The translations under genes and the position numbers were made by a program. From Deltaproteobacteria bacterium (GTDB lineage Bacteria > Desulfobacterota > Syntrophia > Syntrophales > Fen-1087), in assembly GCA_026388595.1 (NCBI GenBank), contig JAPLJM010000222.1:1-10222 (forward strand): a DNA stretch of 10,222 nucleotides, given 5' to 3'. Numbering within the stretch: position 1 is the stretch's first letter; each line of letters begins with the position of its first letter. The notes beneath the pieces were generated by a model. That model was not told the DNA's origin, did no database searches, and was given only the letters and a program-made list of their open reading frames with translations. Shown in pieces: positions 1-5,422 of this stretch.

Positions 1-588
1 GATCCGATCCGGGTGAATCGCCTGATGATGGAAGGAATTAACGGCCAGTGTTTCTTCCGGTCCGATCCCGGTCGCCTTCGCGATGAGACTGTTCTCCCGG
101 ATGCGGAGGGGATGGAGAAATGCTGCGGCTTCAGGACCGGACCGCTCCGGTTTTGCATGGGGAAGCGGTGATCCTCCCTGCGGTGGAGCCCATTCCGTTC
201 GGATATCCTGAATCAGCGCCCCGCCCCGGGTGATCGCCAGGAGCTGGTGGCCGCCGCAGATCCCCAGGACCGGAAGCGGCGTGTCTTCCAGAATGAAGCC
301 GGCGAGGGCCATGTCGAAGCGGTCCCGCCGGGCGTCAACAAGCTCATGCTCCGGCTGGTCGTGACCGCCGTAGTGTTCCGGCCTGTAATCGAGACCGCCG
401 ATAAAAAGAAGTCCGTTCAGAAGGGGAAGAATGGCCCTGATGTTCTCATTAGGGGGAATGCACAGGGGGATGCCGCCGGCACTTTCGATGGCGTCAATAT
501 AACCCCCGGGCACAAACAAGTCCCGGCCGCCCCCGTTTTCCGGAGCGGTTGAAGACATGTTCAGGCCGATGACAGGTGTTCTTTTCAT
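1..588 (-). CDS. Class-I glutamine-amidotransferase-like hydrolase (peptidase C26, gamma-glutamyl-GABA hydrolase type), 3' truncated by window
   Basis: The reading frame starts at ATG 588-586 and stays open for 196 codons to the window edge, so the C-terminus is missing. The N-terminus (MKRTPVIGLN) is the typical first beta strand of the PuuD-like peptidase C26 family. A glycine-rich segment (LNGLLFIGGLDYRPEHYGG, about residues 57-75) is followed by the nucleophile elbow GICGGHQLL, with the candidate catalytic Cys111. VNSFHHQAI (about residues 183-191) supplies the candidate catalytic His; the Glu of the Cys-His-Glu triad would lie beyond the edge. Family members hydrolyse gamma-glutamyl amide bonds in the cytoplasm, for example gamma-glutamyl-GABA in putrescine breakdown. 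No polyamine genes are visible here, so the substrate is uncertain. No good ribosome binding site precedes the start; a strong promoter places the transcript start almost on the ATG. Confidence 0.85.
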   Translation of the reverse strand, partial: MKRTPVIGLNMSSTAPENGGGRDLFVPGGYIDAIESAGGIPLCIPPNENIRAILPLLNGLLFIGGLDYRPEHYGGHDQPEHELVDARRDRFDMALAGFILEDTPLPVLGICGGHQLLAITRGGALIQDIRTEWAPPQGGSPLPHAKPERSGPEAAAFLHPLRIRENSLIAKATGIGPEETLAVNSFHHQAIHPDRI

Positions 589-596
589 CGCAGGCG

Positions 597-625
597 AGTA
601 TAGGGAAGCGGCTAAGGCCTGTCAA
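597..625 (-). promoter_or_regulatory. Sigma70-like promoter for the amidotransferase gene
   Basis: Read on the minus strand, TTGACA (625-620) is followed by a 17-bp spacer and TATACT (602-597). This is a perfect -35 and a 5/6 -10 at optimal spacing. The expected transcript start is about position 590, only a couple of bases before the ATG at 588. The message would be leaderless or nearly so, which fits the lack of a Shine-Dalgarno sequence. Confidence 0.65.
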
Positions 626-683
626 GCAATAACGCCCTTTGCGTATAAAAGATCATCTTCCGTTTCCGTGTTGAATTATGGTG

Positions 684-712
684 TTGAAGATCTTCAGAGA
701 TGAGTGTAAAAT
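684..712 (+). promoter_or_regulatory. Sigma70-like promoter for the DUF362 gene, with a palindrome at the -35
   Basis: TTGAAG (684-689) and TAAAAT (707-712) are separated by exactly 17 bp. Transcription would start near 719 and give an untranslated leader of about 85 nt before the ATG at 804. A perfect 12-bp palindrome TGAAGATCTTCA (685-696) overlaps the -35 element and could be an operator. The remainder of 589-803 holds no gene that I can support. Confidence 0.5.
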
Positions 713-803
713 AACGATGCGGGCTTGGGATGCAAGGGTTTTCACTGTGCCAGTGTGAAGCATGAGCATTTTCCCTCACTGAGGACGTCAAGAGGTAAAA
801 GCT

Positions 804-1895
804 ATGGAAAAATCCGAGAGAACTCCCGTCATTCTGGCCGCAACGGGCAGGAATGGCGACGGGGAAGATATAAAACGGGCAGTTCGTGCCGCTGCCGAAG
901 CAGCCACAGACTTTTCATGGCTGTCCAGGGGCGACATCGTCTTCATTAAACCGGCCCACAACTCGGGCAAGCCCTACCCGGCAACGACGAACCCCGTCGC
1001 CGTCGGGGTCATGATCGAACTCCTCCGGGAAAAGGGAGCGCGACGTGTCATCGTTGGCGACATGGCCGGAATCGAACACGTCAAACTGACCCCACAGGGC
1101 CTTTCACGCAGCACCCGCCAATTGATGGAAGCTTCCGGCATGGCCGGCGCTGTCGGGGCGGCAGGCGGGGAGCTCCATTTTTTCGAGGAGGCGGGATGGC
1201 AGGCCTTCCATGAAGAGCGCCCGGTCGTCGGCACCCATTGGCAGGGCGGCTTGATGATGCCGGACATCCTCAGGGAGGTTGATCACATCATCCTCATGCC
1301 CCGCTGTTCCCGCCATGTGTTGCTGGGCGCCACCCTGGGGTTGAAGGCCGCTGTGGGCTACTGGCGCACCGATACGCGACTCGAATACCACCGGGAGGCA
1401 TCCACCATTCAGGAGAAGACGGCGGAGGGCAACACCGTAGAATCCCTGTTGAAAAAGCAGCGTCTTGTGATTTCTGCAGCAGACAAGATCCTTGCCACCT
1501 TCGGACCCGACGACGGCATCATCATCCAGCCCGAGACAGGCCTGGTCATGGCATCACCGTCGGTCGTGGCCCACGACATGGTGTCCCTGGCATGGCTCCT
1601 GGAGAACAGGGGCAGGCTTGCCGCTTCGGATCAGGATGCTTTCAGGGACGGCAACCGATTTTTCGCCAGACTTGCCAATCACTATGTCGTGAAGAAGCTT
1701 GGTGGGCTGGGATCGTCCATCGCCTCGGAAAGACTGACGAAAGACCCTTTCGACACCATCTGGGACGATCGGGTTCTCAACCGCGCCTACGAAGTCCTCG
1801 GCGGCCGGCCGCAGGTCGTTCTGGGAGTGGCCGGCGTTGGTCTTCCCGAAGAATTGCTCCGGCGTCTGCAGGAGATGATCACACCTGCAGCCTGA
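804..1895 (+). CDS. DUF362 domain-containing protein
   Basis: This 363-aa protein matches the DUF362 family over most of its length. The N-terminal half contains GDIVFIKPAHNSG (about residues 43-55), NPVAVGVMIELLREKGARRV (63-82) and VGDMAG (84-89), matching the family pattern of a lysine-containing strand, a helix that selects a gene product index and a GD/GE turn. The C-terminal part has KILATFGPDDG, then a glycine-rich strand and SPSVVAHDMVSLAWL, the usual 'S-D-x-V-A-x-D' closing motif. Many DUF362 proteins carry a 4Fe-4S ferredoxin domain; no CxxCxxC cluster is present here, so this is the domain alone. The family's biochemical function is not established. The start at 804 is supported by AGAGG about 8 nt upstream. 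It is transcribed divergently from the amidotransferase and converges on ridA, with no obvious tie to the beta-oxidation operon. Confidence 0.85.
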   Translation: MEKSERTPVILAATGRNGDGEDIKRAVRAAAEAATDFSWLSRGDIVFIKPAHNSGKPYPATTNPVAVGVMIELLREKGARRVIVGDMAGIEHVKLTPQGLSRSTRQLMEASGMAGAVGAAGGELHFFEEAGWQAFHEERPVVGTHWQGGLMMPDILREVDHIILMPRCSRHVLLGATLGLKAAVGYWRTDTRLEYHREASTIQEKTAEGNTVESLLKKQRLVISAADKILATFGPDDGIIIQPETGLVMASPSVVAHDMVSLAWLLENRGRLAASDQDAFRDGNRFFARLANHYVVKKLGGLGSSIASERLTKDPFDTIWDDRVLNRAYEVLGGRPQVVLGVAGVGLPEELLRRLQEMITPAA

Positions 1896-1896
1896 A

Positions 1897-1983
1897 ATGC
1901 ATTTTCTTCACCAACTGGATGAAGAGGAACTCCAGGCCCTTGCCGATTCCATCAGGGAAAGAATAGACGCGCTAAAAAGTTGA
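1897..1983 (+). CDS. Possible 28-residue small ORF coupled to the DUF362 gene
   Basis: An ATG at 1897-1899 lies one base after the DUF362 stop codon and opens 28 codons ending at TGA 1981-1983. The peptide (MHFLHQLDEEELQALADSIR then ERIDALKS) is acidic, has regular hydrophobic spacing and would form an amphipathic helix. Its codons look like those of neighbouring genes. An AGGAG at 1870-1874 is too far away (22 nt) to be a standard ribosome binding site, so translation would depend on termination-reinitiation. A stem CTGCAGG/CCTGCAG (1866-1872 with 1884-1890, 11-nt loop) covers that AGGAG. I do not recognise the peptide. It may be a chance ORF. Confidence 0.3.
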   Translation: MHFLHQLDEEELQALADSIRERIDALKS

Positions 1984-2026
1984 TTGAAATCATAAGAACC
2001 GGACGCGAGGTCACATAAGCAGGCAA

Positions 2027-2064
2027 CTTCGAGGCACTGTCGGCAAGGGCTCCCGCCCTCGAGG
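2027..2064. other. Hairpin-forming spacer between the convergent DUF362 and ridA genes
   Basis: CTTCGAGG (2027-2034) can pair with CCTCGAGG (2057-2064), and a smaller stem AGGGC/GCCCT (2046-2050 with 2055-2059) lies inside. CCTCGAGG is itself a perfect palindrome abutting the ridA stop. It sits where a bidirectional terminator would be expected, but neither strand has a T run after the stem, so an intrinsic terminator cannot be claimed. Confidence 0.25.
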
Positions 2065-2445
2065 TCATTCCGGCGCCACCAGCACCGCATCGATTTCCAC
2101 CAGGGCGTTGCGGGGAAGGGCGGCCACGCCGATGGTGGCGCGGGCGGGATAGGGCTGCTTGAAGAAGCCCGCCATGATTTCATTCACCCTGGGAAAGTGT
2201 GTGAGATCGGTAAGATAGATCGTCAGCTTGACCATGTCGTCCAGCGTTCCCCCGGCAGCGGCGGCAACGGCCTGAAGATTCAAAAAGACACGGTGAATCT
2301 GGGCGTCGATGCCCTCTGCCATTTGCATCGTTTCCGGGTCCAGGCCGATCTGTCCGGACAGGTAAACGGCGCCGCCGGCCCGAATGGCCTGAGAATAAGG
2401 ACCGATGGCCTGAGGTGCATTCCGCGATTCAATTAGTAATTTCAT
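2065..2445 (-). CDS. ridA: RidA family reactive intermediate/imine deaminase
   Basis: This is a RidA (YjgF/YER057c/UK114) protein of about 126 aa, the usual family length. RidA is a cytoplasmic homotrimer that hydrolyses reactive enamine/imine intermediates made by PLP-dependent enzymes. The N-terminal APQAIGPYSQAI and VYLSGQIGLDP segments are typical. PARATIGVAALPRNALVEI fits the family signature, with the substrate-binding Arg (R104 counted from the first ATG) and the conserved Glu (E119). Three consecutive ATG codons (2451, 2448, 2445) lie just after GGAGGAG (2458-2452). The first is too close to the ribosome binding site; the third has the best spacing (8 nt from GGAGG), so I use 2445, with 2448 also possible. 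It is divergent from the TetR gene and convergent with DUF362. Confidence 0.93.
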   Translation of the reverse strand: MKLLIESRNAPQAIGPYSQAIRAGGAVYLSGQIGLDPETMQMAEGIDAQIHRVFLNLQAVAAAAGGTLDDMVKLTIYLTDLTHFPRVNEIMAGFFKQPYPARATIGVAALPRNALVEIDAVLVAPE

Positions 2446-2483
2446 CATCATCTCCTCCGGAAAAATCCATCTTCTTTCTTAAA

Positions 2484-2512
2484 ACTATAAGAAAGCATGC
2501 TGATCCTGTCAA
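2484..2512 (-). promoter_or_regulatory. Sigma70-like promoter for ridA
   Basis: On the minus strand TTGACA (2512-2507), a 17-bp spacer and TATAGT (2489-2484) form a near-consensus promoter. The predicted start near 2477 leaves a leader of about 30 nt that contains the GGAGGAG ribosome binding site of ridA. Confidence 0.65.
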
Positions 2513-2535
2513 GGGGGAAAGCCAGAAAAATTCTC

Positions 2536-2564
2536 TTGACAGGATATTGCTTTTAAGCAATGAT
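2536..2564 (+). promoter_or_regulatory. Sigma70-like promoter for the TetR gene and probably the beta-oxidation operon
   Basis: TTGACA (2536-2541) is followed, after a 17-bp spacer, by AATGAT (2559-2564, 4/6 to consensus). The predicted transcript start is about 2571, 38 nt before the TetR ATG. No other convincing promoter is seen before 3293, so the catabolic operon may be read through from here. The weak -10 fits a promoter under repressor control. Confidence 0.5.
2546..2561. promoter_or_regulatory. Candidate TetR operator in the promoter spacer
   Basis: ATTGCTT and AAGCAAT are perfect 7-bp inverted half-sites around a 2-bp centre (2546-2552 and 2555-2561). The palindrome occupies the stretch between the -35 and -10 of the TetR promoter, where a bound TetR dimer would block RNA polymerase. 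Assignment to this regulator is inferred from position only. Confidence 0.5.
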
Positions 2565-2572
2565 CGCCTCCC

Positions 2573-2586
2573 CCATCATATGATGG
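2573..2586. promoter_or_regulatory. Second candidate operator: 14-bp perfect palindrome at the transcript start
   Basis: CCATCATATGATGG (2573-2586) is identical to its reverse complement and lies at or just after the predicted start of the TetR transcript. It is an alternative or additional TetR-family binding site. It could also be partly a by-product of the GATGG-rich tandem repeat that begins at 2582. Confidence 0.4.
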
Positions 2587-2614
2587 AATCATCGGATGGA
2601 ATGATGCGATGGAA
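2582..2614 (+). repeat. Tandem 13-bp repeat running into the TetR start codon
   Basis: GATGGAATCATCG (2582-2594) is followed directly by GATGGAATGATGC (2595-2607), and a third partial copy GATGGAA (2608-2614) contains the ATG start at 2609. The repeated GGATGG also provides the only, weak, ribosome binding site. Confidence 0.55.
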
Positions 2615-3253
2615 ACCCGTTTAGAGAAGGCCCGCAAAGACCCCGAATCCATGAAGGCCAGGATCCTCGCTGCAGCACGGCGGATCTTCGGCGAGTATGG
2701 CTTTCACGGCGCCACCACCCGCATGATTGCCCAGGATGTGGGCATCGACATTTCCACGCTCCACTATCACTGGGGTGAAAAGAAGGACCTCTACGAGTCC
2801 GTCATCCTGGATATCAACAAGGATCTCGGACAAAGTCTCATCGATGTTGAAAATATGATCCACGGCCGCCCCCTGGCCGAACGCATGGCCATCGCCATCG
2901 ACGTGATGACGGATTATCTCTTTGCCCATCCCGAAGTTTCCAATCTTATTCTGTTGCGCTATTTCGGAAAAACCCGCCACGAATCTGGTCTTGACTTCAA
3001 AGTGCCTGAGTTTACAAGCGATATTGCCCGTTCCATGGGATTAGCAAAAGATACAAAGCTGGTCTCTCCCCTAGCCATGATGGAGGTTCTGACGGTGATG
3101 AACGCCATCCATAACTTCATTTCCGGAGAGAATTTTTTCCGGCCCATGACCGGCCTGGAGCGGGGGGATTATATCCGTACAGCAAAAGAAACCCTCAAAT
3201 TTATTCTGATTCCTGCCTTTGTACAGCGGGATCGGATGCATGCACAGGATTAA
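2609..3253 (+). CDS. TetR/AcrR family transcriptional regulator
   Basis: This is a 214-aa one-component repressor of standard TetR length. The N-terminal DNA-binding domain (about residues 16-63) reads MKARILAAARRIFGEYGFHG, then TTRMIAQDVGIDISTLHYHW, the canonical TetR helix-turn-helix with recognition helix ending in LHYHWGEKKDLY. The C-terminal two thirds is a variable, mainly helical ligand and dimer domain. It is the first gene of a plus-strand group and lies 39 bp before the hydratase-SDR-SCP2 gene, so it probably regulates itself and the beta-oxidation operon. By analogy with FadR/PaaR/KstR-like TetR regulators, the inducer could be an acyl-CoA of the pathway. The start at 2609 has only GGATGG 9 nt upstream as ribosome binding site; no in-frame alternative lies upstream before the promoter. 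Confidence 0.9.
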   Translation: METRLEKARKDPESMKARILAAARRIFGEYGFHGATTRMIAQDVGIDISTLHYHWGEKKDLYESVILDINKDLGQSLIDVENMIHGRPLAERMAIAIDVMTDYLFAHPEVSNLILLRYFGKTRHESGLDFKVPEFTSDIARSMGLAKDTKLVSPLAMMEVLTVMNAIHNFISGENFFRPMTGLERGDYIRTAKETLKFILIPAFVQRDRMHAQD

Positions 3254-3292
3254 TGCAATTTTAAAATTTGTTCATGAAAAGGAGGACAGGAG

Positions 3293-5410
3293 ATGGCACT
3301 GAACATGGATGCGCTTGGTAAGCCGATTGGTCCGGTCACCAAGCACTACGACTGGAAGGACGTCGTGCTGTATGCCCTTGGCGTCGGGGCCGGCTTCGAT
3401 GACCTGGATTACACCTATGAGAAAAATCTCAAGGTGATTCCCACGTTCTCGATTGCGACCATTTTCGATTTTCTGGGTCACATCGCCGTCGCTTCGAACG
3501 TTAATCTCGCCGGGGTTCTGCATGGCGAACAAGAACTCATCTTTCACCGGCCCATGCCTACATCGGGAAGCTTCGTCACCACCGGCAAAGTCAGCCATTA
3601 TTACGATAAGGGACCCAAGGGGGCGCTGGTGATTGGCGAGAGCGAAACCTGCGACGCCGCCGGCAAACGGCTTTTTACCAACATCATCACGATTTTCGCC
3701 CGTCTCGACGGCCACTTCGGTGGTGAGGAGGCCCCCAAAAAGGATGTGATTTTTCCCGACCGGGAGCCCGATATCGTGGTGGAGGCAATGCCCTCGCCGG
3801 ACCAGCCGCTGCTTTACCGGCTCTCCGGGGATGTCTTCCAGCTCCACGCCGACCCCGAATTTGCCCGGATGGTGGGGTTTGAAAAACCGATCATGCACGG
3901 CCTGTGCACCTATGGTTATGCCTGCCGGGCCTTGATGGCCAATTTTGTTCCCGGCGAGCCGGAGAAGGTGCGGCGCCTGGCCTGCCGATTTTCCAAGACC
4001 TTATATCCCGGCGAGCCCATTAAAACCATGATCTGGAAAATGGATGCGGGTAAGGCGCTCTGGCGGGTCGTCAATGCAAAGAATGGGGAACTGGTAATTG
4101 ATAACGGCATCTTCGAATACGGTCCGGTCCCCAGGGATGAAGTCCGCTTTGACGGGCGCGTGGCGGTGATCACCGGCGCCGGTGGCGGCCTGGGACGTGT
4201 CTATGCCCTGGAGCTGGCCCAGCGGGGCGCCAAAGTGGTGGTCAATGACTTCGGCGGCGCCCGGGACGGCGAGGGGCAGGGCTCCGCATCGCCTGCGGAC
4301 CAGGTGGTCAAGGAAATCAAGGGTCTGGGCGGCGAGGCCGTGGCCAGTTATGACAGCGTCGCCACGCCGGAAGGCGGAGAAAATATCATCAAGACGGCGC
4401 TCAAGGCCTTCGGCCGTGTGGATATCCTGATCAACAATGCCGGGATTCTCCGGGATAAGGGGATTCTCAAGATGGAGCCGGAAAACTGGAAGATCGTCCT
4501 GGATGTCCATCTGAACGGGGCCTACCATGTGACCCGGCCCGCCTTCAAGGCCATGCGGGAAAACGGCTACGGACGGATCATCATGACCACCTCTGCCGCC
4601 GGTCTTTACGGGAATTTCGGCCAGACCAACTACAGCGCCGCCAAGATGGGCCTGGTGGGCTTCATGAATACGCTCAAACTGGAAGGCGGCAAATACAATA
4701 TCAAAGTCAATACCATCGCGCCCATTGCGGCCTCCCGCCTGACCACAGACATTCTGCCGCCGGAGCTGCTCGATAAAATGAAGCCGGAATTCGTGTCGCC
4801 CATGGTGCTCTATCTCTGCTCAGAGCAGTGCCCGGTGAGCGGCAAGATCTATAACGCCGGGATGGGTTTCTACAACCGTGCGGCGGTGATGACCAGTCCC
4901 GGGATCGTGATCGGCGAAGGCAAGTCCGTTCCCACGGTGGAGGACGTGGCGGCCAACTGGGAGAAGATCCTGAGCCTGAAGGGCGCCCGGGAATACGGGC
5001 AGCTCAACGATCTTGTTCTGGGCGATATGCTCGCAGCGCTCCAGCCGAAGCAGGAGCCGCCCGCTTCAGATGCATCGGTTGGCGATTCGGGGACCAGTGT
5101 GGCGGTTGTCTTTGATAACATGTCTAAAACCTTCAAGGCCGATGCCGCCAAAGGCGTGGACGTGGTATTTCAATTCAGCATCAGCGGTGACGGCGGCGGC
5201 GACTGGGTTGTGACGGTTAAGGACGGGACCTGCAAGATTGCATCAGGCGTCCATGAGAAGCCCACCACAACCATCAAGATGGCCGGTGCGGATTTTCTCA
5301 CGATGATGAGCGGCAAGCTGTCGGCGATGTCGGCCTATACTTCGGGCAAGATCAAAATCGCAGGCGACCTGATGAAATCCCAGCTCATTGAGAAACTGTT
5401 CAAAATCTAA
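3293..5410 (+). CDS. Trifunctional MFE-2-like protein: MaoC-type enoyl-CoA hydratase 2, SDR 3-hydroxyacyl-CoA dehydrogenase, SCP2 domain
   Basis: The protein has 705 aa. Residues 1-280 form a double hot-dog (R)-specific enoyl-CoA hydratase 2. YRLSGDVFQLHADPEFA keeps the catalytic Asp180 and His185, but the usual N-P between them is F182-Q183; FEKPIMHGLCTYG follows. Residues 283-545 form an SDR close to the HSD17B4 dehydrogenase: TGAGGGLG (294-301) binds nucleotide, D319 in VVNDFGG suggests NAD preference, NNAG is at 381-384, and TTSAAGLYGNFGQTNYS carries Ser434, Tyr447 and Lys451. Residues about 600-705 are an SCP2 lipid-binding domain. The expected reactions are hydration of trans-2-enoyl-CoA to (3R)-hydroxyacyl-CoA, then oxidation to 3-ketoacyl-CoA. 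Eukaryotic MFE-2 has the order SDR-hydratase-SCP2, so the order here is permuted. AAGGAGG lies 7 nt before the ATG; the next gene starts 12 nt after the stop. The true substrate is unknown. Confidence 0.9.
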   Translation: MALNMDALGKPIGPVTKHYDWKDVVLYALGVGAGFDDLDYTYEKNLKVIPTFSIATIFDFLGHIAVASNVNLAGVLHGEQELIFHRPMPTSGSFVTTGKVSHYYDKGPKGALVIGESETCDAAGKRLFTNIITIFARLDGHFGGEEAPKKDVIFPDREPDIVVEAMPSPDQPLLYRLSGDVFQLHADPEFARMVGFEKPIMHGLCTYGYACRALMANFVPGEPEKVRRLACRFSKTLYPGEPIKTMIWKMDAGKALWRVVNAKNGELVIDNGIFEYGPVPRDEVRFDGRVAVITGAGGGLGRVYALELAQRGAKVVVNDFGGARDGEGQGSASPADQVVKEIKGLGGEAVASYDSVATPEGGENIIKTALKAFGRVDILINNAGILRDKGILKMEPENWKIVLDVHLNGAYHVTRPAFKAMRENGYGRIIMTTSAAGLYGNFGQTNYSAAKMGLVGFMNTLKLEGGKYNIKVNTIAPIAASRLTTDILPPELLDKMKPEFVSPMVLYLCSEQCPVSGKIYNAGMGFYNRAAVMTSPGIVIGEGKSVPTVEDVAANWEKILSLKGAREYGQLNDLVLGDMLAALQPKQEPPASDASVGDSGTSVAVVFDNMSKTFKADAAKGVDVVFQFSISGDGGGDWVVTVKDGTCKIASGVHEKPTTTIKMAGADFLTMMSGKLSAMSAYTSGKIKIAGDLMKSQLIEKLFKI

Positions 5411-5422
5411 AGGAGGAGTACT

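Noticed and set aside
247..552. 101-codon plus-strand frame at the left end
   Set aside because: It is opposite the amidotransferase gene, whose minus-strand frame has clear catalytic motifs.
741..759. Short hairpin (CACTG/CAGTG) in the DUF362 leader as a riboswitch or attenuator
   Set aside because: The stem is only 5 bp with no T run and no recognisable riboswitch core; it is not above chance expectation.
2046..2059. AGGGC/GCCCT hairpin as an intrinsic terminator
   Set aside because: The stem is short and no U tract follows on either strand.
3257..3268. AATTTTAAAATT palindrome before the hydratase-SDR gene as an operator or internal promoter
   Set aside because: It is simple A/T sequence, and no paired -35/-10 elements at proper spacing were seen around it.
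3272..3898. 208-codon minus-strand open frame over the hydratase domain
   Set aside because: It is antisense to a well-supported domain, has low-complexity composition and no family resemblance.
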